From NCBI RefSeq assembly GCF_014647115.1, contig NZ_BMOO01000001.1, forward strand, positions 434,001-498,000: a DNA stretch of 64,000 nt. The letters are read 5' to 3'. A program made the position numbers and the translations under genes. Of the stretch, positions 7,937 to 17,424 are shown piece by piece. Source of the DNA: Halarchaeum rubridurum. GTDB taxonomy: Archaea > Halobacteriota > Halobacteria > Halobacteriales > Halobacteriaceae. The notes below the pieces were generated by a model. That model saw only the letters and a program-made list of their open reading frames with translations, made no database searches and was not told where the DNA came from. The number at the start of each line of letters is the position of its first letter. Within the stretch, counting starts at the first letter, position 1.

Positions 7937-9321
7937 TACGCCTCGTCGCCCTCGCCGGCACCGAGCGCGCTCTCCCCGACCTTCTCGTGGCCCTCGATGA
8001 CTTCCTGACCGCCCATGTAGGACTGGAGGGCTCCGGGGACGTCGACGGTGCCGTCCTCGTTCTGGTAGTATTCGAGGATGGCGACGACGACGCGCGGGAC
8101 GGCGAGGCCGCTGCCGTTCAGCGTGTGAAGGTACTCCGCGGACTCGTGGGGCTCGGGCCGATAGCGGATGCCCGCACGCCGCGCCTGGAAGTCCTCGAAG
8201 TTCGAGACGGAGGAGACCTCGAGCCACCGCCCGCCTTCTGCGGGGCCCTCGTCCATGTCGTCGCCGGGCGCCCACACCTCGATGTCGTACTTCTTCGCCT
8301 GCGTGAAGCCCAGGTCGCCCGTACACATCTCGAGGATACGGTAGGGGAGCCCGAGGCGGCGGAGGACCTCCTCCGCCTCGTCGACGAGGCCCGCGAAGCG
8401 CTCGTCGCTCTCCTCGGGGCGGACGAAGTTCACCATCTCGACCTTGTTGAACTGGTGAACGCGGACGATGCCCCGGGTCTCGGTCCCGTGCTCGCCGGCC
8501 TCGCGGCGGAAGTTCGGCGAGTATGCCTGGTGTTTCAGCGGGAGGTCGTCGCCGAGCAGTATCTCGTCGCGGTACATGTTCGTGACGGGGACCTCGGCGG
8601 TCGGGAGGAGCCAGAGGTCGTCGTCGTCGTAGTCGGCCTCGTTGACGTCGCCGACGCGGTAGGCGTCCTCGACGAACTTCGGGAACTGACCGGTGCCCTC
8701 CATCGACGCCGAGTTGACCGGAATCGGCGGGAAGACGTCCGTGTACCCCTGCTCGCGGTGGACGTCGAGCATGAACTGGACGAGGGCGTGTTCGAGGCGC
8801 GCGCCCGCGCCCTTGGCGAAGTAGAAGCCCCCGCCGGAGACCTTCGCGCCGCGCTCGAAGTCGAGGATGTCGAGCTCCTCGCCGAGGTCGTAGTGTGGCA
8901 CCACCTCGTCGGGCAGCTCGCGCAGGTCGTCGAAGCCCTCGCGGCGGCGCTCGACGTTCTCGGACTCGTCCGCGCCGACGGGCACGTCGTCCTGCGGGAC
9001 CTGCGGGAGCGTCAGCAGGAGGCGTTCGAGCTCGGTTTCGAGTTCGTCCGCGCGCTCCTCGACGTCCGCGAGTTCGTCCTTGAGCGACTGGGAGCGCTCG
9101 ATGGCCTCCTGGGCGGCCTCCTCCTTTCCCGCCTGTTTCAGCTGGCCGATCTCCGAGGAGACCTCGTTGCGCTCGTGTCTGAGGTCGTCGCCCCGTCGTT
9201 TGCGGTCGCGCCACTCCTCGTCGATCTCCAGTATCCGATCCAGGTCCGCGTCGACCCCCTTCTTCTCCAGGGCGTCGCGCACGACGTCCGGGTTCTCCCG
9301 AACGAACTGCCGGCTGAGCAT
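7936..9321 (-). CDS. serS: seryl-tRNA synthetase
   Basis: This 461-residue class IIa synthetase charges tRNA-Ser. The N-terminal 110 residues form the long coiled-coil tRNA-binding arm, rich in Glu/Lys/Leu heptads (for example around [20 protein letters not shown]). The catalytic core includes the motif 2 region [14 protein letters not shown] and the motif 3 region [14 protein letters not shown]. It is the common bacterial/eukaryotic type, not the rare methanogen type. ATG 9321 begins the family-typical [12 protein letters not shown]; the open frame upstream is a composition artefact. Confidence 0.96.
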   Translation of the reverse strand: MLSRQFVRENPDVVRDALEKKGVDADLDRILEIDEEWRDRKRRGDDLRHERNEVSSEIGQLKQAGKEEAAQEAIERSQSLKDELADVEERADELETELERLLLTLPQVPQDDVPVGADESENVERRREGFDDLRELPDEVVPHYDLGEELDILDFERGAKVSGGGFYFAKGAGARLEHALVQFMLDVHREQGYTDVFPPIPVNSASMEGTGQFPKFVEDAYRVGDVNEADYDDDDLWLLPTAEVPVTNMYRDEILLGDDLPLKHQAYSPNFRREAGEHGTETRGIVRVHQFNKVEMVNFVRPEESDERFAGLVDEAEEVLRRLGLPYRILEMCTGDLGFTQAKKYDIEVWAPGDDMDEGPAEGGRWLEVSSVSNFEDFQARRAGIRYRPEPHESAEYLHTLNGSGLAVPRVVVAILEYYQNEDGTVDVPGALQSYMGGQEVIEGHEKVGESALGAGEGDEA

Positions 9322-9423
9322 ACGTACGTGTTCCCGTCGGCGGGCAAAACGGTGACGGGACGCGGCCACCCCGCGCGCCGATGCGGCGGCGCTTTTTTCG
9401 CGCTCCCGACCGCAGGTGGCGGT

Positions 9424-10350
9424 ATGCCACCGACCGACACGTCCCCCGGCGACGTCGCGCGCGTCGACGCCTGCACGGACGTCCACTACGTCGACACGGG
9501 GATGTACGACACGCCCGGCTACGGCGCGGTGTACGTCCTCGACGGCGAACGCCCCGCGGTGCTCGATACGGGTATCGGCACGCACCACGACCGCGTCCTC
9601 GACGCCCTCGACGCGGTCGGAATCGCCCGCGAGGACCTCGCCGCCATCGTCGTCTCGCACGTCCACCTCGACCACGCGGGCGGCGCGGGCTTCCTCGCCG
9701 CGGCCTGCCCGAACGCCGACGTCTACGTCCACGAGGTCGGCGCGCCCCACCTCGTCGATCCCGCGGACCTCGTCGCGGGCACGAAGCGCGCCGTCGGCGA
9801 CCAGTGGCGCTACTACGTGGAGCCCGAACCCGTCCCCGAGGACCGGGTCGTCGAACTCGTCGACGGCGACGCCATCGACCTCGGCGACCGGACGCTCACC
9901 GCACACCACGCGCCCGGCCACGCGCCCCACCAGGTCGTCCTCGAGGACGACCGCGACGGCTTCGTCCACACCGCGGACGCCGCGGGCATCTGGGTGCCCG
10001 CGCTCGGCGAGGTCCACGAGACGAGCCCGCCGCCGAACTTCGACCTGGAGACCTGCCTCGACGACGTCGAGACGATCCGCGGGTGCGACCCCGACGTCCT
10101 GCTCTACCCGCACTTCGGGCCGGTCGCGGAGGACGTCGACGGGGTTCTCGACGACTACGCGGACACCCTCACGGAGTGGGTGGCGCGCGTCCGCGAGAAG
10201 CGCGCGGAACTCGACGACGACGAGGCCGTCGAGCGCTATTTCGCGGAGCGGACGGCGCTCGACGGCGTCTGGCCGGCGCACAAGGCCGCGGAGGAGGTGG
10301 CGATGAACGTCCGCGGGGTTCTAGTCGCACTCGATAGAGGACTGGCATAA
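9424..10350 (+). CDS. MBL-fold metallo-hydrolase
   Basis: This 308-residue metallo-beta-lactamase-fold protein has [10 protein letters not shown] (HxHxDH), a later histidine in HHAPGHAPH, the bridging aspartate in HTADAAGI and YPHFGP as the final histidine. The N-terminal half resembles lactonase/glyoxalase-like hydrolases, while the C-terminal 90 residues form a helical extension including a [20 protein letters not shown] block. The substrate is unknown. It is divergent from serS, with about 100 bases between the two starts, and ends shortly before the antiporter gene. Confidence 0.85.
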   Translation: MPPTDTSPGDVARVDACTDVHYVDTGMYDTPGYGAVYVLDGERPAVLDTGIGTHHDRVLDALDAVGIAREDLAAIVVSHVHLDHAGGAGFLAAACPNADVYVHEVGAPHLVDPADLVAGTKRAVGDQWRYYVEPEPVPEDRVVELVDGDAIDLGDRTLTAHHAPGHAPHQVVLEDDRDGFVHTADAAGIWVPALGEVHETSPPPNFDLETCLDDVETIRGCDPDVLLYPHFGPVAEDVDGVLDDYADTLTEWVARVREKRAELDDDEAVERYFAERTALDGVWPAHKAAEEVAMNVRGVLVALDRGLA

Positions 10351-10430
10351 ACACCGCCGGACGGTCGTGGAATTCCGCGCCGCGACCACCCCCATTTATT
10401 GCATATCCCCCAAAAGTACCAACTGGTACC

Positions 10431-12305
10431 GTGTCCGGATCGTCACTCATCTCACTCGTCGCGCTCATCCTCGTGCTGGGCGTCCTCGCTCAGCTCGTCG
10501 CCGCGCGACTCCGCGTTCCGAGCGTGTTGTTCCTCATCCTCGCGGGCGTCTTCGTCGGGCCGGTGTTCGGTCTCATCGGCCGCGATACGTTCGGGGGCGC
10601 GCTCTCCGGAATCGTCGGGGTGAGCGTCGCCATCATCGTCTTCGAGGGCGCGTTCCACCTCAAACTAGAGAAGTTACGCGAAGCGCCCCGTGAGACGCTG
10701 CGGCTCGTGACGCTCGGGGCGGCGGTGGCGTTGCTCGGGACGGCGATCCTCGTCCGAGTGCTCCTCGGCCAGCCGTGGGACGTCGCGTTCCTCATCGGGG
10801 CGCTCCTCGTCGCCACGGGGCCGACCGTCATCACGCCGATCCTCGAAGTCGTGCCGGTGCGCGACCGGGTCGGCGCGTCGCTCGAAACCGAGGGCGTCGT
10901 GAACGACGTCACGGCGGCCGTCATCGCCGTCGTCGCCTTCGAGGTCGTCACCGCCGAAGCCGCGACGACGAGCGAAGTCATCACCGCGTTCTCCGCGCGC
11001 ATCGGCGTCGGCGTCGTCGCCGGCCTCGTCGTCGCGACCATCGCGTGGGTTGTCCTCCGACAGATCGACCTCTCGCCCGGCAACGCCGTGCAGAATGCCC
11101 GGCTCGTCACGCTCGCCAGCGCGCTCGCCGCCTACGGGCTCGCGGAGCTCAGCGGCCTCGGCGAGGCCGGCCTCCCGGCGGTGGCGACCGCGGGCATCAT
11201 CCTCGGGAACGCCGACCTCCCCTACGAGGAGGAGATAGAGACGTTCAAGGGCGACATCACGCTCGTCGTCCTCTCCTTCGTCTTCATCGCCCTCGCCTCG
11301 CTGCTCTCGCTGAGCGACCTCCTGCGGTTCGGAATCGCGGGCGTCGCGGTCGCCGCCGGGGCGGCCCTCGTCGTCCGGCCGCTCGGCGTCTTCGTCTCCA
11401 CGTTCGGTGATCGCTTCACGATGGCCGAGCGGACGTTCATCAGTTTCGTCGGCCCGCGCGGGATCATCCCCGCGTCCGTGGCGACGCTCTTCGCGGTCCA
11501 GTTGCGCTCCGCCGGGATGGAGGGCGCAGCGAACGCGCTCGTCAGCGTCGTCTTCCTCACCATCCTCCTCACGGTCGTGTTCGAGGGCGGCCTCGCGAGG
11601 CACATCGCGGAATACCTCGACGTCATACCCATGCGTGTCATCATCGTCGGCGGCGGCACCGTCGGTCGCGCGCTCGCAGAGCGCCTCGAAGACCGCGGTG
11701 AGAACGTCGTCATCGTCGAAATGGACGAATCGACCATCGAACTCACGCGCGAACGCGGCTTCACGGTCCACGCCGGCGACGGCACGGACATGGACGTGTT
11801 GCGCGCCGCGGGCATCGAGAACGCGAAGATCGTCGTCACCGCGACCGGCGACGACGACGCGAACCTCCTCGTCAGCCAGCTCGTCGACTCGAAGTTCGAC
11901 CCCGAGACCATCATCGCGCGGGTCAACAACCCCGACAACGTCGACGCGTTCAGCGAGCTCGGCGTCCGCGCCGTCTCCTCCTCGCTCGCCACGGCGTGGA
12001 GCATCGACAACCTCATCGAGCGCCCCGCGCTCTCCAACTGGATGACCGAGATCGGCCGCTCGGGCGACGTCCAGGAGATCGAGGTCACGGCGGACGACCT
12101 CGTCGGGCGCACCATCGGCGAACTCGACGAGCACCTCCCGAACGGCTGCATCATCGCGCTCGTCGGCCGCGACGGCGAGAACTCCGTGCCGAGCGAGGAC
12201 TTCACCCTGCAGGCGGGCGACCACCTCACCTTCCTCGGGCGCAAGGAGGCGGTCCGGGAGGCCATCGAGCGCTGTCACCCCTCGTCGGCCGCCGGCAAGG
12301 AGTGA
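10431..12305 (+). CDS. CPA1-type cation/proton antiporter with RCK (TrkA-N and TrkA-C) domains
   Basis: This 624-residue protein has an N-terminal membrane region of about 390 residues with roughly 12 to 13 helices, typical of Na+ or K+/H+ antiporters. A cytoplasmic TrkA-N domain follows, with the Rossmann motif VIIVGGGTVGRALAERL and the nucleotide-binding acid in IVEMDE. A TrkA-C domain (ITADDL-like start, ending QAGDHLTFLG) closes the protein. The RCK part senses nucleotide or ligand and gates transport. The ion is not certain: K+ efflux is suggested by the RCK domain, Na+ export by the transporter family. GTG 10431 is the start. The gene is preceded by an A/T-rich promoter stretch (10393-10415). 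Confidence 0.9.
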   Translation: MSGSSLISLVALILVLGVLAQLVAARLRVPSVLFLILAGVFVGPVFGLIGRDTFGGALSGIVGVSVAIIVFEGAFHLKLEKLREAPRETLRLVTLGAAVALLGTAILVRVLLGQPWDVAFLIGALLVATGPTVITPILEVVPVRDRVGASLETEGVVNDVTAAVIAVVAFEVVTAEAATTSEVITAFSARIGVGVVAGLVVATIAWVVLRQIDLSPGNAVQNARLVTLASALAAYGLAELSGLGEAGLPAVATAGIILGNADLPYEEEIETFKGDITLVVLSFVFIALASLLSLSDLLRFGIAGVAVAAGAALVVRPLGVFVSTFGDRFTMAERTFISFVGPRGIIPASVATLFAVQLRSAGMEGAANALVSVVFLTILLTVVFEGGLARHIAEYLDVIPMRVIIVGGGTVGRALAERLEDRGENVVIVEMDESTIELTRERGFTVHAGDGTDMDVLRAAGIENAKIVVTATGDDDANLLVSQLVDSKFDPETIIARVNNPDNVDAFSELGVRAVSSSLATAWSIDNLIERPALSNWMTEIGRSGDVQEIEVTADDLVGRTIGELDEHLPNGCIIALVGRDGENSVPSEDFTLQAGDHLTFLGRKEAVREAIERCHPSSAAGKE

Positions 12306-12395
12306 GCGCGTGAGCCGCCCGAACCGGACACGCGGAGGCGTCGCGCTCGCGGCCACGGTCGCGGCCGCCGCCCGTCGTCGCCGTTCGCGGGTGGC

Positions 12396-12992
12396 GTGAG
12401 CGACGCGACGCTCCGCCTCGCTCGTCCCGACGACGCGGCCGCGGTCCGCCGTATCTACGCGCCGTACGTCGAGGGAACGTCGATAACCTTCGAGACGTCG
12501 CCGCCGAGCGTCGCGGCCTGCCGCGAGCGCATCGCGGACACCCTCCCCGACTACCCGTGGCTCGTCTGCGAGCGCGACGGCGAGGTCGTCGGCTACGCGA
12601 GCGCCGGCCCGGTCCGCGCGTACGACGCCTTCGAGTGGGCCGTCGAGAGCTCCGTCTACGTCGCCGAGTCCGCGCAGGGCGAGGGAATCGGGCGCGCGCT
12701 CTACGAGGCGTTGCTCGCGCTCCTCGACGAGCAGGGGTACGCCGTCGTCTACGGCGTCGTGACGCTCCCGAACGAGGCGAGCGTCGCGCTCCACGAGTCC
12801 CTCGGCTTCGAGCGCGAGGCGACGTTCGCGGGGATGGGGTACAAGCACGGCGCGTGGCACGACGTCGGGTGGTGGTCGCGCGCCCTCGGCGAACGCCCCG
12901 CGGACCCCGACCCGCCGCGGGCGCTCACGGCCGTCCGGAGCCGCGCGGCGTGGAACGATGCCCTCGGGTCGCTCGCCCCGGACGACGCGTGA
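12396..12992 (+). CDS. GNAT N-acetyltransferase (Pat/MnaT type)
   Basis: This 198-residue acetyltransferase belongs to the phosphinothricin/L-amino-acid acetyltransferase group. Seen are the N-terminal RIYAPYVEGTSITFET, the acetyl-CoA loop AQGEGIGRALYEALL (Q/RxxGxG/A type), GVVTLPNEASVALHESLGF and GYKHGAWHDVGWW. Related enzymes acetylate methionine derivatives or toxic amino-acid analogues. The last 40 residues are a poorly conserved tail. GTG 12396 is used. A short basic open frame (12310-12399) overlaps its start but has no family support. Confidence 0.88.
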   Translation: MSDATLRLARPDDAAAVRRIYAPYVEGTSITFETSPPSVAACRERIADTLPDYPWLVCERDGEVVGYASAGPVRAYDAFEWAVESSVYVAESAQGEGIGRALYEALLALLDEQGYAVVYGVVTLPNEASVALHESLGFEREATFAGMGYKHGAWHDVGWWSRALGERPADPDPPRALTAVRSRAAWNDALGSLAPDDA

Positions 12993-13018
12993 GACCGTGC
13001 CGGCGGCCCGGCGCGTCT

Positions 13019-13034
13019 CCTAAAGCGTTTTAGG
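13019..13034. promoter_or_regulatory. palindrome over the promoter of the Agl23-like gene
   Basis: CCTAAA-GCGT-TTTAGG is a perfect inverted repeat with six-base arms. Its right arm overlaps the TATA-like GTTTTAG, 22 to 28 bases before ATG 13056, so a bound regulator would block transcription. Confidence 0.5.
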
Positions 13035-13055
13035 AGCCACCACCCACGTATCGCT

Positions 13056-14768
13056 ATGGACCAGCGTCTCCGCCGGTTCAGCCGCCCGCTCCCCGTCCTC
13101 CTCGTCGTCAGCGCGCTCGCGCTCCTCGCCCGCGTCGTCGCGCTCGGCGCGCGCGTCGCCCACCAGGACGAGGGGCGCGTGGCCGACTGGGTCCTCCACT
13201 ACATGACGGTCGGGCAGTGGCAGTACCGCCCGATAATCCACGGCCCCTTCCTCCCGCACGTCAACGGCGTCGTCTTCTCGTTGTTCGGCGCGAGCGACGT
13301 CACGATGCGCCTCGTCGCCGCCGTCTTCGGCGGTCTCCTCCCGCTCTGCGCCTACCTCTACCGCGACCGGTTGCGCGACGACGAGGTCGTCGCCTTCGGG
13401 CTGTTGCTCGCCGCGAGCCCCGCGCTCCTCTACTACTCGCGGTTCATGCGCAACGACCTGCTCGTCGCCGCCTGCATGATGGCCGCGCTCGGCTTCTGGT
13501 CGCGGGCGCACGCGACCCGCCGAGTGCGCTACGTCCTCGCGGGGACGCTCCCGTTCGCCCTCGCGTTCACGATGAAGGAGAACGCCCTCCTCTACCCGGT
13601 CGCGTGGCTCGGCGCTGGCGTCCTCGTCCTCGACAGACACCTGCTCGCCGCCGCGCTGAGCGAACGCGGCCTCGTCGAATCCGTCGTCGGGACCGGCCGC
13701 GAGTGGGTGCGCGCGGCGCGCGGCGAAGGTCGCACCGTCGCCGCGTTCTGCCTCTCGGTGCCCGCGGCGCTCCTCGTCTTCTTCGCCGTCGTCGTCGCGT
13801 TCTACGCGCCGATACCCGACGTGTACGGGATGTTCGACGGTGTCGGGGCGTTCGTGCACGTCGTCGAGACCGCGACGCTCGACACGTGGCACGCGTTCGT
13901 CGACACGTGGGCGCACGAGGGGATGAGCAGTCACTCCACCGTCGACTTCCTCGGTCGCCTCCTGAAGATCGTCGGCCTCACCGCGACCGTCACCTGCGCG
14001 TTCGCGCTCGTCGGCTTCGCGCGCGAGCGCTACGGGCGCGGCCGGACGCGGAACCTCGTCGAGTTCTGCTTCTACTGGGGGGCGGCGAGCATCTTCGGCT
14101 ACGCGGTCGTGACGGACATCCTCGCGGGTTGGCTCGCCACGCACGTCGTCGCGCCGCTCGCGCTCCCCGCCGCGGTCGGCCTCGCGTGGGTGTACCGCGT
14201 CGCCAAGCGCGGCTACGCCGCCGGGGAGCCGATAACGTTCCGCCTCGCCGCCGCGGTCCTGCTCGTGAGCGCGGCGACCCTCGGCGGCACCGCGGCGTAC
14301 ACGAGCTACGCCGCACCCCAAGAGAGCGAGACGAACCCGCTCGTCCAGTACGCCCAGCCCGCGGGCGACATGAAACCGACGCTCGCCGAAATCGAGACGG
14401 TCGCCGCGACGCACGAGGGCATCGACGTGATGTTCTACGGCGAGGAGTTCTACAACCCGAACGACCTCGACGAACCGCCGTCGCTGGACATCGAGAGCGG
14501 CGGCTATCCGGGTTGGTTCGAGCGCCTCCCGCTCCCGTGGTACTTCGACCGGTACGACGCGCGCGTCGGGAGCACGACCGAGCGAAGCGTCCTCGGCGAG
14601 CGCCAGCCGCCGGTCGTAATCGCCCTCGAATCCCAGGCGGACGACGTCCGGAGCGCGCTCGACGCCGACGCCTACACCGAACGCACCCACCAGGGCTACC
14701 AGTCCGACCGGCCGCTCGTCTTCTTCGTGCGCGACGACGCGGCGGACGACGAGCGCGACGCGTCGTGA
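13056..14768 (+). CDS. Agl23-type membrane protein (TIGR03663 family)
   Basis: This 570-residue multi-pass protein has the layout of GT-C membrane glycosyltransferases: an early acidic motif HQDEGR (residues near 30) in the first outer loop, about 10 to 11 helices, and a C-terminal non-membrane domain. It matches the family called flippase activity-associated protein Agl23, known from protein-glycosylation gene sets. The acidic loop pair and the HGPFLPHVNG block support this. No other glycosylation gene is adjacent, so a role in N-glycan or lipid-linked sugar handling is inferred only from family. A palindrome covers its promoter. Confidence 0.82.
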   Translation: MDQRLRRFSRPLPVLLVVSALALLARVVALGARVAHQDEGRVADWVLHYMTVGQWQYRPIIHGPFLPHVNGVVFSLFGASDVTMRLVAAVFGGLLPLCAYLYRDRLRDDEVVAFGLLLAASPALLYYSRFMRNDLLVAACMMAALGFWSRAHATRRVRYVLAGTLPFALAFTMKENALLYPVAWLGAGVLVLDRHLLAAALSERGLVESVVGTGREWVRAARGEGRTVAAFCLSVPAALLVFFAVVVAFYAPIPDVYGMFDGVGAFVHVVETATLDTWHAFVDTWAHEGMSSHSTVDFLGRLLKIVGLTATVTCAFALVGFARERYGRGRTRNLVEFCFYWGAASIFGYAVVTDILAGWLATHVVAPLALPAAVGLAWVYRVAKRGYAAGEPITFRLAAAVLLVSAATLGGTAAYTSYAAPQESETNPLVQYAQPAGDMKPTLAEIETVAATHEGIDVMFYGEEFYNPNDLDEPPSLDIESGGYPGWFERLPLPWYFDRYDARVGSTTERSVLGERQPPVVIALESQADDVRSALDADAYTERTHQGYQSDRPLVFFVRDDAADDERDAS

Positions 14769-14879
14769 GCGGCACGGCATGAACGGTGAAGGCACGGCGA
14801 GAGGCGACCGGCACGGCGAGAGCCGCGGCGGTCGGTCGTCCGACGGTCTTATGCGGCGGGGGCGTCAATTCCGGGGGTA

Positions 14880-16223
14880 ATGACCGACCGGGCGCTCGAC
14901 GTCGTGGAATTCCTCCTGACCGCACGCGTCTACGAGCGCGACACCGACCTCGACGAGAACGACCTCCCGCCGGCCGTCCGGAGCGCGCTCTGGGACGGCG
15001 ACGGCGTCCCCCGACCCCCGCAAGCGACCGCCGAGGCCGTCGCGGAGGCGACCGACGTCGCCGACCCGTGGGACGAGGTGGCGAGCCTGATGTTCACGGA
15101 ACAGGACTCCTTCTCGGGGCGCATCCGCCTCGTGGACGACGACATGGCGAAGGAGTGGTACGCGAACCGCGCGGAGGCCCCGCGCATCCAGGCGAACCCC
15201 GCGCTCGCCGCGACCTACGAGGACGACTTCGACGACGTCGACTACGCGGCCGCCCGCGAGGCCAACCGGCCCGTGCAGGCCGACCCGCAGTGGATCGACG
15301 GCCTCCTCGAGGACATGTTCGACGAGGACGACGAGGAGATGCTCGACCTCGTGGAGGTCCAGGCCCCCGCGGAGATCGAGACGACGCTCGACGACCTCGT
15401 GTTGACGGACGAACAGCAGACCGAGACGCAGAAGGTCTCGAAGGCCATCGAACACCGCGACTACCTCGCGCAGGTGGGCCTCGTCGAGGTGGGCAAACTC
15501 CTCTTCGTCGGCCCGCCGGGCACCGGGAAGACCTCGACGGCGCGGGGGCTCGCCCACCGCCTCGACCTGCCGTTCGTCGAGGTGAAGCTGTCGATGATAA
15601 CGAGTCAGTACCTCGGGGAAACCGCGAAGAACGTCGAGAAGGTCTTCGAGGTCGCAAAGCGCCTCGCGCCCTGCGTGCTCTTCATCGACGAGTTCGATTT
15701 CGTGGCGAAGACCCGGACGAGTGACGAGCACGCGGCTATCAAGCGCGCCGTCAACACCCTGCTGAAGGCCATCGACGAGATGAGCCTCGTGAAGGACGAC
15801 GTGCTGCTCGTGGGGGCGACGAACCACCCGGACGAGCTCGACGCCGCGGTGTGGCGGCGCTTCGACGAAATCCTGAGCTTCCCGAAGCCCACGAAGCCGA
15901 TGCGCGCCGACATCCTGCGAATCGTCACGCGCGGCATCGAGGTGGAGGACTTCGACCCCGAGGCGCTCGCCGCGAACACCGAGGGGCTGACCGGGAGCGA
16001 CCTGCGGCTCGTCCTCCGCGAGGCCGTCCTGGACGCGCTCGTCGAGGACCGCACCACGCTCTCGCAGGCCGACCTCCTCGACGCCGTCGAGTCCTTCGAG
16101 GAGCGCGACCACCTCCGGAACCTCGACAGCCTGGAGGAGGCGGTGGAGACGGACGACGAGGGGGCGCACGACCACGGGCACGACCACGACCACGAGCACG
16201 CGCCCGCCGACGCGGACGACTAG
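14880..16223 (+). CDS. AAA ATPase with histidine-rich C-terminus
   Basis: This 447-residue protein has a classical AAA module in its second half: Walker A GPPGTGKT, Walker B VLFIDEFD, sensor-1 GATNHPDELD and the arginine finger in WRRFDEI, resembling 26S/FtsH-type ATPases. The N-terminal 190 residues are acidic with no known domain. The last 18 residues are a His/Asp run of the HDHGHDHDHEH kind, a likely metal-binding tail. The stop is two bases before the start of the PhnP-like hydrolase, so the two form an operon. The substrate is unknown; a link to metal loading or quality control is speculative. Confidence 0.87.
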   Translation: MTDRALDVVEFLLTARVYERDTDLDENDLPPAVRSALWDGDGVPRPPQATAEAVAEATDVADPWDEVASLMFTEQDSFSGRIRLVDDDMAKEWYANRAEAPRIQANPALAATYEDDFDDVDYAAAREANRPVQADPQWIDGLLEDMFDEDDEEMLDLVEVQAPAEIETTLDDLVLTDEQQTETQKVSKAIEHRDYLAQVGLVEVGKLLFVGPPGTGKTSTARGLAHRLDLPFVEVKLSMITSQYLGETAKNVEKVFEVAKRLAPCVLFIDEFDFVAKTRTSDEHAAIKRAVNTLLKAIDEMSLVKDDVLLVGATNHPDELDAAVWRRFDEILSFPKPTKPMRADILRIVTRGIEVEDFDPEALAANTEGLTGSDLRLVLREAVLDALVEDRTTLSQADLLDAVESFEERDHLRNLDSLEEAVETDDEGAHDHGHDHDHEHAPADADD

Positions 16224-16225
16224 GG

Positions 16226-17050
16226 ATGCGCGTGACGCTGCTCGGGACGGGCGACACCGCGGGGACGCCGCGACCCGGCTGCGACTGCGACACCTGCCTC
16301 GCGGCGCGCGAGCGCGGCGTCGAGCGCACCCGCTCGTCCGTCCACGTCGTCAACGAGTCGACGGGCGACGTCCTCCTCCTCGACGCGAGCCCGGACTTCC
16401 GCCAGCAGTTCCTCCGCGAGGGGGTGTCGCTTCCCGACGCCGCCGTCATCACGCACATCCACTTCGATCACTTGGACGGCTTGGGCAACGTCTATCGCCT
16501 CCTCGACCACCTCCCGGTGTACGCCGCGGACGAGACGGACCCGAAGACGGGCGAGAGCGTCGCCGAGACGGTGCGACGCAAGTACGACTACCTCGACACC
16601 GTGAGCGTCCAACCGCGGACGCCCCACGAGTCCTTCCGGGTCTGTGGCTTCGACGTCACGCTCGTCCCCGTCGACCATCCCCCGTTGCTCACGTACGGCC
16701 TCGTCGTCGAGGAACCCGAGACGGGCGCGACACTCGCGCTCTCCGGGGACACGAGCTACCGGGTACCCGAGAGCTCCCGGGACGCCCTGCGCGACGCCGA
16801 CCTCCTGCTCGCGGACGGCATCGTCCCCGCGAGCCTCTGCGACTACCACCCGCTCGGCGGCCGCGACGAGGACGCCGACGGCGTCCCGCGGACGTTCGGC
16901 ACGAAGCACATGACGAAGGAGGGCGCGGTGGCGCTCGCGGACGACCTGAACGCCGAGGAGTTGCGCGTCGTCCACGTCGCGCACCGCTACCCGCCCGAGG
17001 AGGCCTTCGCGGAGCCGCTGGCGGTGGACGGCGAGACGTTCTCACTCTGA
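16226..17050 (+). CDS. PhnP-like MBL-fold phosphodiesterase
   Basis: This 274-residue protein has the MBL metal motif THIHFDHLDG, with further histidines in VPVDHPP and AHRYPP. It also has an N-terminal GCDCDTCLA cluster, the extra zinc site that marks PhnP-type cyclic phosphodiesterases. The block GTKHMTKEGA is also typical. It probably hydrolyses a cyclic or simple phosphodiester; the real substrate in haloarchaea is not known. It begins two bases after the AAA ATPase gene. Its 3' end overlaps the convergent membrane-protein gene by nine bases. Confidence 0.87.
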   Translation: MRVTLLGTGDTAGTPRPGCDCDTCLAARERGVERTRSSVHVVNESTGDVLLLDASPDFRQQFLREGVSLPDAAVITHIHFDHLDGLGNVYRLLDHLPVYAADETDPKTGESVAETVRRKYDYLDTVSVQPRTPHESFRVCGFDVTLVPVDHPPLLTYGLVVEEPETGATLALSGDTSYRVPESSRDALRDADLLLADGIVPASLCDYHPLGGRDEDADGVPRTFGTKHMTKEGAVALADDLNAEELRVVHVAHRYPPEEAFAEPLAVDGETFSL

Positions 17051-17383
17051 GCGGGCGTGCGCGACGCCGGCCGCGAAGCCGAGCCACGCGAGCGCGAGGC
17101 CGAGGAGCGCCGGCGCGTACGCGAACCCGCCGTCGGAACCGACCGCGAGGGCGAACGCGCCGAGCGTCGAGACGGCCGTGAACGCCGCGGCGACGGCGCT
17201 CCCGCGCTCGCGGAGGACCGGTGCGGGGTTCGCGGCGACGAGCGTCGCCGCCGCGGTCGCCGTGACGAGGAGGCCGCCGAGGAGCAGCGGGTCGCGGGTG
17301 TCCGTCGCCCCGAGACCGGTCACGAGGAGGCCGACGACGACGCCGACGAGCGCGTGGCGAACGCGGCGGGCGGGAGAAGGCAT
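17042..17383 (-). CDS. small integral membrane protein
   Basis: I do not recognise a family. The 113-residue protein has four hydrophobic segments (about residues 10-30, 32-50, 62-80 and 86-106) separated by short loops, with the positive charge at the N-terminus, and ends in ARSE. No motif suggests transport or catalysis. The 3' end overlaps the PhnP-like gene by nine bases, and the DUF5787-type gene upstream on the same strand ends 41 bases before its start, so co-transcription is possible. Confidence 0.65.
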   Translation of the reverse strand: MPSPARRVRHALVGVVVGLLVTGLGATDTRDPLLLGGLLVTATAAATLVAANPAPVLRERGSAVAAAFTAVSTLGAFALAVGSDGGFAYAPALLGLALAWLGFAAGVAHARSE

Positions 17384-17424
17384 AGAGGAGCGTGGAGCCG
17401 CACGGTGTTAGTCGTTCGCCGCGC

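Noticed and set aside
12310-12399. Short basic open frame of 29 residues before the acetyltransferase
   Set aside because: It starts with GTG, has no family support and strongly basic composition (Arg runs) unlike proteins of this organism.
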